64,000 nucleotides of DNA from Ypsolopha sequella (GCA_934047225.1 OW203986.1:19409221-19473220); one strand, 5' to 3'; numbered from the stretch's first letter, positions 11,701 to 21,699 are shown. A program made the numbers and translations. The notes: a model not told the origin generated them from the letters alone.

Positions 11701-13868
11701 GATTAAAAAAATTATCAACTGTTCTTGATTTGCTTAAACAATCTGGACTTACATTAAAACTTCCAAAATGTCATTTCTTTATGACTGTCGTCGATTTCTT
11801 GGGATTTGAGTTGTCAGCGGCGGGAATAAAACCAGGTTCACGTAAAACAAAGGCAGTAGAAAACTTTCCACGTCCTAAAACGCAGCAGCACGTGCGCCAA
11901 TTTCTGGGTTTAGCTAGTTTTTTTAGGCGATTTGTAAAGAACTTTTCCATCATAGCCAAACCGTTGACAATGTTGTTAAAAAAAGATTCAAAATTTGAGT
12001 GGAAACCTGATCAAGAAAATGCTTTTATCCGACTAAAGAATGAACTTACGCAAAGACCTACAATGGCTCTTTATGACAGACAAGCAGAGACTCAATTGCA
12101 TACAGACGCATGTAAAACAGGAATCGGTGCAATCTTACTTCAAAGAGTTAATGGAGGACCATTTAAAGCAGTTGCATACTTCAGCTGTCAGACAACACCT
12201 GATGAGCAAAGATACAGTTCTTATGATTTGGAAACACTGGCAGTAATCAGCGCATTGCAGCGTTTTCGTGTGTACTTGTTGGGCTTAGAATTTAAAATCT
12301 TTAGTGATTGCAATTCTTTACGCCTTACATTTGACAAACGTGATTTGATTCCGAGAGTAGGTAGATGGTGGAGCCAGTTACAGGAATTTAACTGTCACAT
12401 CGAATACAGACCGGGTAGCCAAATGCTGCATGCTGATGCTCTTAGCCGTAATCCGGTTGAAGAAGCCCCACAAGTTATGACTTTAAACACCACAGACTGG
12501 TTAAGTACAGTACAATCAAGTGATCCTAAATTGAAAAGAATAATGGATATTTTGACAGACAAACAGACTGAAGACGTAACTGATTTGAAGAATAATTTTC
12601 GTGTTGTTAATGATCGCTTGTATAAGCAAACAGAGGCGGGCCTTAAATGGGTAGTCCCCAAAGCATCAAGGTGGCAAATACTGAAGCAAAGTCATGATGA
12701 TATGGGGCATATTGGTTTCGATAAAACATTGGCCAAAATATCGGATGAGTATTGGTTTCCTCGGATGAGACAATTTGTTCAAAAGTACGTAAAGGCATGT
12801 TTAGATTGTGCGTATCACAAAGCTCCAGGAGGAAAACCAGAAGGATTTTTGAACCCAATACCCAAAGTCCCGATACCATTTCACACTGTGCACATTGACC
12901 ATCTTGGTCCTTTCGTTCGCAGCGCTAAAAGAAATACTTTCCTTTTGGTCGTCATTGATGGATATACCAAATTTATATTAATAAAGGCAGTAAAGGGTAC
13001 TGATGCAAAATACGTAATTTCTACACTTAAAGAGTATTTTTATACATTTGGTGTACCGCATAGATTAATTTCCGATAGAGGCAGTAGTTTTACAAGCGCA
13101 GCATTCAAAAAGTTTTTGAATGAATTAGGTGTCAAGCATATTTTAAATGCGGTTTCAACACCAAGAGCGAATGGTCAAGTGGAGAGATATAACAGGACGA
13201 TCACGGAAGCATTGGCTACGGCAAACAATGGTAAACCTGAGAATAAATGGGATGAACATGTTATGAAGGTACAGTGGTCAATGAACAACACGGTTAACAA
13301 AGGTATAGGTCGGAGTCCAGCTGAAGTACTGTTTGGCACAAAAATGATAGGGCTTGCGGGAAGCCGTTTAAGTTTATCTTTATCCTCAGAAACACGTGTC
13401 AATGAACCCCAAAACTGTCAAGAAATACGCGATCATGTTTCCGAGCATATTTCTATGCAACAAAACAAACAAAAGCAGAATTACGACAAGGGTAGAAAGA
13501 TAGCAAAAAAATATATAGTCGGCGATTTAGTACGAGTATTACGTAATCAGCATGTAACAGGCCAAAGCAAAAAACTACTACCTAAATTTCAGGGTCCTTA
13601 CCGTGTAACCAAAATTTTTGATCATGATCGCTACGAAGTTGAAGATACTCCTTTGACAAAAAAAAGTAGACAGTTATATAGAGCTGTATACTCGGCAGAC
13701 AAAATCCAACCGTGGTTAATGTTTGATTGTATCGCACCAGAAGACACTGATAAGAGCGATAATAACTATCAATCTGAATCTGATTGTAATGATACTGCTA
13801 AATCAAGCTCAGATAATACATCTTCGGCGGAAAAAGATATAACTCCCGTAATTACCAGTAGCAAATAG
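8775..13868 (+). CDS. Gag-Pol polyprotein of the Ty3/gypsy element
   Basis: A single 1697-residue frame from the ATG at 8775 (the frame is open 7 codons further upstream without an ATG). It begins with an Arg-rich region, residues about 40-165, dense in RE, RD, RS and RG pairs. A retrotransposon Gag capsid-like region follows at about 260-425, then two CCHC zinc knuckles near 450 and 470. The aspartic protease core reads D-L-G-S at D530. Reverse transcriptase has YMDD at 962-965; RNase H starts near 1108 (LHTDA). Integrase has an H-H-C-C finger from H1307 and a D-D-E triad at about D1375, D1434 and E1470, with D-35-E spacing. No stop or frameshift breaks it, so it is probably competent for retrotransposition. 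Gag and Pol share one frame with no frameshift site, so their ratio must be set some other way. The clade inside Ty3/gypsy is not assigned. Confidence 0.96.
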   Translation: MDEPSSPILPDSRQQKAMQHCNKVQPEPPDPAQMNIATARSDSSEDELEMRRTLIRNTIRSRKRLSQRDRNKRRRHSGSSPGPCSTSPEREYVRNDNRTYCNSNTERQRGREHFRVCDRERLRLRGRERLRDRSPEYQQQREQHYSRQTGQASHFDNIQHNVPREAVQASRKRRSDGLQTSKPSSESFQVLVSENRSEFSKQPRLTLSSQNKIDSANPAVLENNDTYDPQSVGLNKLIDVLSSAFNQNKVEKFQNNVNAIPEFDPSLKNQSMTIWISKVNECATIYGWSDKQTMHFALPKLSGLAKRWYESLPSLLFSWPEWQEKLLAAFPCRENYGQMLSDMLSKRARFGDPLEEYFYDKCILLNRCGIHGKDAVDCIIFGIEDRTIRLGAEAAQFEDPNKLLSFLRNAKTSKQFDKTTIDKTPTTSTGSVTIRNKKNNNNRSFSNVNCYNCGQMGHYSTKCTQPLKRCIKCNMIGHLVNDCQKNKESNTNSNETSKDKSVMKIFTRNETEKYFKKAILNGETLDCFIDLGSQKTLLRETEAREIFGTWNTRVLDPLVGFGNSSVHPIGCFDAHVTIDDVSAVTEILIVPDIYMKSYPLLVGHSFTEQNHIVITKTVEKLIITKRQDCDDDINKFQLRMKETTLVSGLQIIDFYSEPSFNGDLYVEGGMRLEPGKEYSVYSGLFEFSHGHGKIVVKGNSKSFATLQKDKIIGRGYTVECKTTCSTSTTTNEPNIMRVECQNLNKDSDICKNILPIKLNEISTDPSISELERLELCKLLNNYRSCFAFNLQELGCTKDGEMAIQLTDDQPIVYRPYRLSYDERQSVREMIDELMTAGIIRESNSQFASPIIIVKKKTGDKRLCVDFRALNRKTVKEHYPLPRIDDQLDNLSGFKYFSTLDLASGYYQVPLMEESKHKTAFVTPDGQYEFNRMPFGLANAPAVFQRVINKVLGKARFGTAMAYMDDIIIASTSVEDGLKKLSTVLDLLKQSGLTLKLPKCHFFMTVVDFLGFELSAAGIKPGSRKTKAVENFPRPKTQQHVRQFLGLASFFRRFVKNFSIIAKPLTMLLKKDSKFEWKPDQENAFIRLKNELTQRPTMALYDRQAETQLHTDACKTGIGAILLQRVNGGPFKAVAYFSCQTTPDEQRYSSYDLETLAVISALQRFRVYLLGLEFKIFSDCNSLRLTFDKRDLIPRVGRWWSQLQEFNCHIEYRPGSQMLHADALSRNPVEEAPQVMTLNTTDWLSTVQSSDPKLKRIMDILTDKQTEDVTDLKNNFRVVNDRLYKQTEAGLKWVVPKASRWQILKQSHDDMGHIGFDKTLAKISDEYWFPRMRQFVQKYVKACLDCAYHKAPGGKPEGFLNPIPKVPIPFHTVHIDHLGPFVRSAKRNTFLLVVIDGYTKFILIKAVKGTDAKYVISTLKEYFYTFGVPHRLISDRGSSFTSAAFKKFLNELGVKHILNAVSTPRANGQVERYNRTITEALATANNGKPENKWDEHVMKVQWSMNNTVNKGIGRSPAEVLFGTKMIGLAGSRLSLSLSSETRVNEPQNCQEIRDHVSEHISMQQNKQKQNYDKGRKIAKKYIVGDLVRVLRNQHVTGQSKKLLPKFQGPYRVTKIFDHDRYEVEDTPLTKKSRQLYRAVYSADKIQPWLMFDCIAPEDTDKSDNNYQSESDCNDTAKSSSDNTSSAEKDITPVITSSK

Positions 13869-13940
13869 GTTCAGATTTAGATTAACTTAGCCAACGTAAG
13901 CTTTTGTAAAGAATAATACATACTGTATGACAATAATCTT

Positions 13941-14350
13941 TAATGGCAGGTAGCTTATTGTTGACATGAGGGTAGATTACCCCTAAGGGCAGATAGCCTG
14001 TTATTGTTGTTAGGGTAGATAACCCTTGCGGGCAGATAGCCTCTTGTATTCGTCAGGGTAGATAACCCTTGAGGGCAGATAGCCTATTGTTGTCATCAGG
14101 GTAGATAACCCTTGAGGACAGATTGCCTAGTTTAAAGACGTCGTCAGGGTAGATAACCCTTAAGCGCAGATAGCCTATTGTTTTCATCAGGGTAGATAAC
14201 CCTTAAGGGCAGATAGCCTATTGTTGTCATCAGGGTAGATAACCCTTAAGGGCAGATGGCCCATTTTGTAGACGTCGTCAGGGTAGATAACCCTTGAAGG
14301 CAGATAGCCTATTGTTGTCGTCAGGGTAGATAACCCTTAAGTGCAGAATA
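13941..14350 (+). repeat. Nine-copy minisatellite of paired AGATA mini-hairpins in the gypsy 3' region
   Basis: The unit is 43 nt, or 48 nt in two copies. It repeats nine times and is preceded by a half unit at 13944. Each unit holds gggtagataaccc, a stem of gggt/accc around agata, then ggcagatagcc, a stem of ggc/gcc around the same agata. Both match the GATA-factor consensus WGATAR. The two 48-nt units (fourth and seventh) share gacgtcgtc tails, suggesting amplification in blocks of three. Confidence 0.92.
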
Positions 14351-14453
14351 CTCAGATCAGATAGCGATAGTGAGTAAAGAACCCTTAATAAGTCCCCTGT
14401 ATTTAAAAGTTAATAAGATGAATTCACTGACTATTACTAGAGGAATACTAAGT

Positions 14454-14484
14454 GCACATGTTGAATAATGTCAACAACATGTGC
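14454..14484 (+). other. Hairpin in the gypsy 3' non-coding region
   Basis: gcacatgttg at 14454-14463 pairs perfectly with caacatgtgc at 14475-14484 across 11 nt. A second small hairpin (aaacacg / cgtgttt, 4-nt loop) lies at 14594-14611, shortly before the 3' LTR. Either could be an RNA structure for packaging or strand transfer; that is inference. Confidence 0.55.
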
Positions 14485-14630
14485 TTGTATGAGATAAAAA
14501 TATTGTAAGTAGCAGCGTTATTTTTACACGTAAAAATGTGATTATATTATGTACTTATTAGAAAATATTTGTTCTTCCGTTTTGTTTGTGCTTAAACACG
14601 AGGACGTGTTTTATTGCAGGACGGCCGATT

Positions 14631-15026
14631 TGTTAGCAACTTACTAATAAAAGTACATATTCTATAATTCTATAATTAAATAAAAATGGCATTATACATT
14701 GTGTTACTACATATAATATTGATTTTGATTATTTAATTTGTACAAAAGAGTTGAGGTTGAGCGAACACGTGCGATATCATGACGATCATGACAAAAATTT
14801 TACGGACGATGGCGCCGAAGTTTTTGACAGAAGGAGAAGCGTGGTGGAGTGCCTCACCTCAGTTCTTTTAGGTCGTTCTTTTAGATATATTTTCTTTTGT
14901 TCTTTTCGATCATTTATTTTGTGATTTACAAGCAAGAAAGTTTAATTGGTTATAAAGTGTTAATAGTATCTAGTAAACTGTGAAAGTGTTATTGTGTTTT
15001 ATTACCAACTCTGTGGCAAGATTATA
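14631..15026 (+). repeat. 3' LTR of the gypsy element
   Basis: Direct repeat of 8348-8743 starting tgttagcaactt and ending attata, followed by the target duplication ctac. The preceding bases (gcaggacggccgatt) are not a convincing polypurine tract. Confidence 0.95.
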
Positions 15027-15516
15027 CTACCAACATTAAGTGACTGTATTAATATTAGTCATCTTTATTTCCTAATAAAATATAGTGACTTCGCAATCGC
15101 ACAGCAACATATACAACATATCAGCTACCTAATACCAATTTATTAGCGATTTGAGAAGATATTTCTACGGGTCAGTGCTTTATTTGTGCTCTGCGATTGC
15201 AAAGTCACCATATTTTATTAGGAAATAAAGATGACTAATATTAATACAGTCACTTAATGTTGGTAGGTAACTAAATAGGAAACAATTAATAATAAATTTG
15301 TTAAATAGGTGCTCCCATACTAACTTAAATGAAAAGGTGCTTCCATAAAAACTAAAATAGCAGACTTGGCTTTACATAAGATCTCACAACTTTTTACGGT
15401 GGAAGGATTGCGTTGCGAGACTTGCCATTTTTGTACATTTTATGTTTTTGATGGGATCTCATTTCTTTTTGTAGGTAGTCCTCCTTTTTTTCTTCTCGGG
15501 TAATATTTCTTGCACG

Positions 15517-16004
15517 TCAGCTGCGGATTTTCTTAAAACCCACTCCCTTTAACTGATCATTAGGACATACTCCTGAGAAACTAGTATCGGGAAGGAGCAT
15601 TTCATAATGACCACCTAAGAAACTACCAGAGAATCGTAAACGTTTCACTGGCATCCCAGGATCGCCACCGAATGATCCTCTCAAACGGCCATTTTCGTAA
15701 ACCTCGAACGTAAATGGATACAAAGCGGTGGCTGCCATAAGTTCGGATACGGAACCGTAGGTGGTAGTTTTCATCATTGCTGTCGAGTACATGTGTCTCC
15801 ACACTCGTCACACGTATAAAGTTGCATTTCATCGCAATGCGCTACCACATACTCGACTACCGCACACCTAATGTCATATGACGACTCAATGTTCCCATAC
15901 ATAGAGAATGACAAAGAATGGAACAAACATGAACCATCTCCAGGTATAGGGACAACTAGGTGTGGACAAGGATTTTCATTTATGTACAATATTTCAGGTT
16001 CCAT
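15517..16004 (-). pseudogene. OTU-family cysteine protease, frameshifted (copy A)
   Basis: The N-terminal part starts at the ATG at 16004 and runs to 15774. It carries PGDGSCLFHSLS, the D-G-x-C active-site motif of OTU deubiquitinase-like proteases. The C-terminal part, 15804-15517, is in a different frame. It holds the FTFEVYENG and FGGDPG blocks and a GHYE segment that supplies the expected catalytic His. Together they would span a compact OTU domain of about 155 residues, but one frame step separates them. The OTU fold hydrolyses ubiquitin-type linkages; similar genes are common passengers in arthropod transposons. The frame break makes a working product unlikely unless translation shifts frame. 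Confidence 0.8.
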
Positions 16005-16601
16005 TGCAATATTAATTTTTACTGTAAGTTATTATTACTATTATCCACAAATAGATGCAACAGGCAGGTTAAAATTTCTTTTGACCATGAAGTGAAAGGC
16101 AGGCTTGTCAGTCTAAACCACAGAGTACATTATTATGTCTAAACCTCTCAGAATAATGAGCTAAACCTGGTCTTTTTTGAATGACACACGAGTACATAGA
16201 CATTTCAATATACCTACATCATAGAGGATGCATATACAAATAAAACAACATTAGCCGCTTTATTTTTCCTTTAATATATTTAAAGCTTTACTTGATAAAT
16301 AACCTTTTACCTTGATTTTTAGGGTTCCGTATCATTAGGTTCCGTGACCCTATTACTAATCCTCCACTGTCTATCCATCTATCACATGGGTCTACAGCTT
16401 CAGCCGTTATAGGTAGCGCGTAAATATTTTCACATAATATATGTTACATTGTCCTCTATCACGGCAAATAATAATATGGCCCCTATCACAGCATAAAAAG
16501 TTCAATAAATGGAAATCCAAGGGGGGTCCAATTATTCGATGTTATTTGTTTCAGCTCTATCTTTATAAAACAACAATTTTGGGCATATAAATATTAGAGT
16601 T

Positions 16602-17580
16602 CCGTATTCAAAAGGTGCTGATTTGTTTGTCAGGCGCTACCATTTTAGCGTCTTGTTTTTTGTCGCCTTGATGTTGCTATGTCATCTTTATTGTTGGTAT
16701 TTACCATAATGATTTGGGGTTTCGTACCCATATTGTGTGATGGTAGTACGGAATCCTCCGTGAGCGAGTCTGAATTGCACTTAGCCGGTTTAATAGCGAC
16801 TTAATTACGAAATGTTGATATTTATCTTCTTAAATAGACTAAATGTGTTTTAGAGTTCCTTACCCAAAGCACAAATTATTATAACAAAGGCTCTATCGTT
16901 AGAACGGTTATACATACAAGTTGAAAATTTAGGCAGACTACTTTAAAGTAAAATAAGAAATAATAAAAATTAGGGTTCCTTCCTAAAAAGGTACCGAATT
17001 GTTTGTCAGGCGCTACCGTTTTATCGCTTTGTTTTTTGTCGCCTTGATGGTGCTATGGCATCTATGTTGTTGCAATTTACTTTTAGGGTTCCATACCCGT
17101 ATTGTGTAGGGGTACGGAACCCTTTATGCGCGAGTCGGATTCGCAAACTACCGTTTTTTTAGTGACTTAATTACGAAATGTTGATATTTTCTTCTTAAAT
17201 AAACTAATATTGTGAATGTTTGGAACATTATAAACCACCCTTTTTAGAGTGCCTTACCCAAGGAACAGATTATTATAACAAAGGCTCTATCTTTAGGACG
17301 GTAATACAACATACAAGTAAAAGTTTAAACTTTGGGCAGTCTGTAGTAAATACTTTAAAGTAAAATAATGAAAATTTGGGTTCCGTACTAAAAAGGTAAC
17401 GAATTGTTTGTCAGGCGCTACCGTTTTATCGCTTTGTTTTTTGTCGCCTTAATGTTGCTATGGCATCTTTATTGTTGTTATTTACTTTTAGGGTTCCGTA
17501 CCCGTATTGTGTAGGGGTACGGAACTCTTTATGCACGAGTCAGATTCGCACTTTACCGGTTTTATTTTTTAGTTTTCGCA
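16602..17580 (+). repeat. Three tandem diverged ggttccgt modules, copy A
   Basis: Modules begin near 16602, 16974 and 17370, about 370-400 bp each, the third incomplete. Each opens with a ggttccgta-type motif, then ttgtttgtcaggcgctacc, a ttttttgtcgcc block and an inverted pair around gggttccgtaccc / ggggtacggaac. The first two modules also share gacttaattacgaaatgttg and the ttattataacaaaggctct block; the third stops before them. Non-coding. Confidence 0.8.
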
Positions 17581-18073
17581 CTTTAACTTTAACGTAGAAT
17601 TTTTCGTTTTAGGCGTCTTTAATGCAAAGCAGCATACCACCAACGTCATCTAGTGTCATACAAATTTATAGATGCAGCTGGAAACAATAATTTTGTATAG
17701 ACTTTGTATGGAAATATTAAATTACCAACCGCAAATAGCATTTTTATATTTTTTTGTTGCAATATACACTTAACACTAACCGCATGCAAAATTTCAAGTT
17801 TGTAGGCCTGCTAGAACACCTTTAGACTTTTGATGATGTGTCAGTCAGTCAGTGACAAAATAAGGGAACTTTGACTTGAGATATTTCGTAATCGAATATA
17901 GGTACAAAGTTGTAATTTGGGGTCAGATGTAGGATCAGTAAGTACTCTTGGTTCCTGAAATTTCAGACTTCTAGCTTCACCCACAACAAAGATACAGGGG
18001 GGTTGAAAGTGCCGTGAGTTGCTTCGAGAAAAGGATGGTACGGCCGTTGCGCGTTTTTTCTGCGAGACTTTGC

Positions 18074-18093
18074 GGGGGCACTGCCGTGCCCCC
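18074..18093 (+). other. GC hairpin at the 3' end of OTU element A
   Basis: gggggcac and gtgccccc form a perfect 8-bp stem with a 4-nt loop (tgcc), followed by agat, after which copies A and B diverge. A hairpin just inside the end is typical of rolling-circle (Helitron-like) transposons, although the usual CTRR terminus is not seen. Confidence 0.75.
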
Positions 18094-18097
18094 AGAT

Positions 18098-20366
18098 ACG
18101 TATTTTATTTTATCTAATTTATTAGTGTATTTCGATCATCGTCACACGGCATTGATCCTACTTGCTATCATGTCGGGACGTAAATTTATTATGGTCGGCT
18201 AAAAGTGGTTTTTTGAGTGTTTGATTTATCAGTTGACCCTCGGAACATTTCAGACATTCCTTTAGAGATACATAATAATATCGTGACGGTTAATTGTCAC
18301 CATTACCCGTTCTTTAAATATTTTTCGCCCGTTGAGCTGGTTTTACACTTGCGGGAAAATAAATTGGACCAAAAATTTCTTTACAAAAAATTGTTACTAA
18401 AGTTGTTATTACAAAAAGTGGAAACTAACAAATATTCTCAGAAGGAATGCACCACGTCACTATCTATCTCACTGTAGCCTATATCAATTATGCCTCTCTC
18501 ATTCAACCACGTTTAACTGCGTTACTATCTCATTCCAACTCATTTTAAATAGCGTCACTATTTATCTCACTCTAACGCGTGTTAAATGGCATTTCTAATG
18601 AACGTCAAATATTTTTACTGCCCGCCACTCTTTCATTCTAAATTCTAATTATTTAAAAAAATACGCAGCTCCTTTGGTAGTAAAATAGCAATAACTTTTT
18701 TTTCAAAAGTAATACACAGAAATTGCCAGATCATTTAATTTTGAAAAACAATATTTGATGAGCCGTTATTTAAGACAATTTGCAAAACTAACATAGGACA
18801 TTTTTTTTCAGGGTGTGGTATCGAACTAACCTAATTACAAAAAATTGCTCATAAATTGGGTTTTTATTTTTCTTCCTGATGTAACAGCATTTCAAGGTTT
18901 ATTTTTGACTTTATCAATAGCATGATTGCACAATTTATTGTTAAAAGTTTGCTATATGCATAAACATATTTAAATGATATTATGGTATCTTCAAAATAAT
19001 TGGGTTTTCCATAAGCGTGATATCAGATTATTTAAGAAATTTACGGCTGGTATCACGACGACGGATAAGCCAATTATTTTATTACTATTGTAATATAATA
19101 AAAAATATGTTATTGCATACAGCAGACTTTTAACTATAAGTTTTCTTAACTAAAAGTTGTATTTTTACTTATTGAAATTGTATTTCTCATCAAGAAGTGC
19201 AAGATGACAAGATATTCAAAATAAGTTAATTGAATTTGTGAAATGGTTTCAGGTCAAAACAGTTTTCCATGAAACGGTAATTGTTTATACTTAACAAAGT
19301 GTGTAAACTTAGTCATCTTAACATGAACGACGCCTGTATTTCTCTCTTTTTTATTTCCAGTATAGATAAAAATATACAAACTTGTTAAACTTTGCGTAAA
19401 AACGAGGCAATATTGACGATATCCTGACAGCTATTATGATGGTGTTTTATCAAATTTTGCTTTTTGGGCTGTATAGAGACGTAGTTAGATGTCACTAGAA
19501 TATACTCATGAAAAAAGATATGAAGAAAATAAGCTGTAGACTTCACATTCGGTTTATACATATTGTATGAATTTTAAGAAAAATACAGGGGTAAAGGGAC
19601 CTCTTAAGGAAAACCTTGTATTTAACTATTTGTTATCTTAGTAAAAAATAATTCAAGGAAAAAAATAAACAAAGCTATCGCCACATTGAACAGTAGATAA
19701 TTAATCCCTTTAGACTAGAACAACATGGTTTTTATATTTTTTACATTATTTGTTCAACAATTCCTTTCTGTGTTGACTTTTAAATGCAAAATATTATCTC
19801 AAGTGTTCATCCCTACATTTTCATAGTGAGAAAATTTGTATGAAAAACATAAAAACCTAAAACGTAATATAAATAAAAACGTCAAAAGTATGTTTTTACA
19901 GCTCTATAGAGGGCCGTTTATATTGGTATTTATTAATTTTACCCAGAAAAAATTGTCTAGACAAACGGACAGACAGACAAACATAGGGATAACAAATTAA
20001 TCCAAAAAGAGTTTCATTGTTTTCATTTTGCGTAACAGAACCTGAACATGTACCGACAGGATTATCTACGATCTAATAATTTTGCCATGCACTGTAAATA
20101 TTTCAAAATAAATTCTATATTTTAAATGCTTGGCGATTTATCCCAAGTAAGTGTATATAATTTGCAAAAAACTTCACTTATTGGACCTGAAATGGTGAGC
20201 CAATACTAGAGGGTAATTTCACGAAATGGTCATTGACCTTTGTTACAGATCTCAGTAAGTATAAGTAAATTAATTTGGGTTTCAATCACGATCACAAAAT
20301 TATTCTTTTAGAGTAACATATATTATTTTCCCGCATAAAAGTATGAATTTATTCCAAATTTGTTGC
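18098..20366. other. Spacer between OTU elements A and B, no gene recognised
   Basis: AT-rich. An 86-codon frame at 18217-18477 begins with GTG, not ATG, and has no convincing family match. About 18478-18600 is rich in ctatctcact-type phrases. A short gacagacagacaaac run lies at about 19965-19982. No copies of other repeats in the window were found here. Confidence 0.4.
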
Positions 20367-20686
20367 ATTGCAAAGTCACCATATTTTATTAGGAAATAAA
20401 GATGACTAATATTAATACAGTCACTTAATGTTGGTAGGTAACTAAATAGGAAACAATTAATGATAAATTTGTTAAATAGGTGCTCCCATACTAACTTAAA
20501 TGAAAAGGTGCTTCCATAAAACTAAAATAGCAGACTTGGGTTTACATAAGATCTCACAACTTTTTACGGTGGAAGGATTGCGTTGCGAGACTTGCCATTT
20601 TTGTACATTTTATGTTTTTGATGGGATCTCATTTCTTTTTGTAGGTAGTCCTCCTTTTTTTCTTCTCGGGTAATATTTCTTGCACG

Positions 20687-21173
20687 TCAGCTGCGGATTT
20701 TCTTAAAACCCACTCCCTTTAACTGATCATTAGGACATACTCCTGAGAAACTAGTATCGGGAAGGAGCATTTCATAATGACCACCTAAGAAACTACCAGA
20801 GAATCGTAAAGGTTTCACTGGCATCCCAGGATCGCCACCGAATGATCCTCTCAAACGGCCATTTTTGTAAACCTCGAACGTAAATGGATACAAAGCGGTG
20901 GCTGCCATAAGTTCGGATACGGAACGTAGGTGGTAGTTTTCATCATTGCTGTCGAGTACATGTGTCTCCACGCTCGTCACACGTACAAAGTTGCATTTCA
21001 TCCCAATGCGCTACCACATACTCGACTACCGCACACCTAATGTCATATGACGACTCAATGTTCCCATACATAGAGAATGACAAATAATGGAACAAACATG
21101 AACCATCTCCAGGTATAGGGACAACTAGGTGTGGACAAGGATTTTCATTTATGTACAATATTTCAGGTTCCAT
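20687..21173 (-). pseudogene. OTU-family cysteine protease, frameshifted (copy B)
   Basis: The N-terminal frame 21173-20943 carries PGDGSCLFHYLS with the D-G-x-C motif. The C-terminal frame 21001-20687 carries FTFEVYKNG, FGGDPG and the GHYE His region. Compared with copy A it has one further single-base loss (ggaacgtagg for ggaaccgtagg near 20924), which puts the middle and C-terminal parts in one frame, but the break from the N-terminal frame remains. It is therefore also non-functional by simple reading. Confidence 0.8.
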
Positions 21174-21699
21174 TGCAATATTAATTTTTACTGTAAGTTA
21201 TTATTACTATTATCTACAAATAGATGCAACAGGCAGGTTAAAATTTCTTTTGACCATGAAGTGAAAGGCAGGCTTGTCAGTCTAAACCACAGAGTACATT
21301 ATTATGTCTAAACCTCTCAGAATAATGAGCTAAACAAATAAAACAACATTAGCCGCTTTATTTTTCCTTTAATATATTTAAAGCTTTACTTGATAAATAA
21401 CCTTTTACCTTGATTTTTAGGGTTCCGTATCATTAGGTTCCGTGACCCTATTACTAATCATCCGCTGTCTATCCATCTATCACATGGGTCTACAGCTTCA
21501 GCCGTTGTACTCGTAGGTAGCGCGTAAATATTTTCACATAATACATGTTACATTGTCCTCTATCACGGCAAATAATAACATGGCCCCTATCACAGCATAA
21601 AAAGTTCAATAAATGGAAATCCAAGGGGGGTCCAATTATTCGATGTTATTTGTTTCAGCTCTATCTTTATAAAACAACAATTTTGGGCATATAAATATT

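Larger units (their letters stand above)
8348..15026 (+). mobile_element. Complete young Ty3/gypsy-type LTR retrotransposon
   Basis: Two 396-bp LTRs flank one intact Gag-Pol frame. The 4-bp target duplication ctac sits at 8344-8347 and 15027-15030, matching the empty site in the paired inverted-repeat arm. The LTRs differ at one position that I found (gagaaacg versus gagaagcg), so the insertion is recent. Domain order protease, RT, RNase H, integrase identifies Ty3/gypsy. Oddities: the LTRs start TG but end TA, the Gag ATG lies only 31 nt after the 5' LTR, no clear purine tract precedes the 3' LTR, and a nine-copy minisatellite fills the 3' non-coding region. Confidence 0.96.
8153..15457. repeat. 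265-bp inverted repeat, left arm split by the gypsy element
   Basis: Left arm: 8153-8347 continued at 15031-15101. Right arm: 15193-15457. The innermost paired bases are tgcgattgc and its partner; pairing stops outside atcccat / atgggat. The intact right arm shows the pre-insertion sequence ttagttacctaccaacat (reverse complement) with one ctac, which fixes the gypsy target site. Confidence 0.88.
8153..18097. mobile_element. OTU-protease repeat element, copy A (split by a gypsy insertion)
   Basis: The body 15196-18097 is shared, nearly base for base, with copy B at 20367-23187; the shared part ends in both at agat just after a GC hairpin. Copy A has an extra front part: 8153-8347 plus 15031-15101 is an inverted copy of 15193-15457 with a 91-nt centre. 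The gypsy element at 8348-15026 interrupts the left arm. The body holds a broken OTU-protease ORF on the minus strand and three tandem ggttccgt modules. Copy A has about 76 bp near 16165-16240 that copy B lacks. The terminal hairpin and OTU gene recall Helentron-type rolling-circle elements, but no Rep or helicase is present, so the class is open. Confidence 0.7.

Noticed and set aside
18217..18477. 86-codon frame whose first residues (FDLSVDPRN) faintly recall a bacterial exonuclease I segment
   Set aside because: It has only a GTG start after a stop, the likeness is short, no catalytic motifs are present, and the place is an AT-rich insect spacer. Chance is the better explanation.
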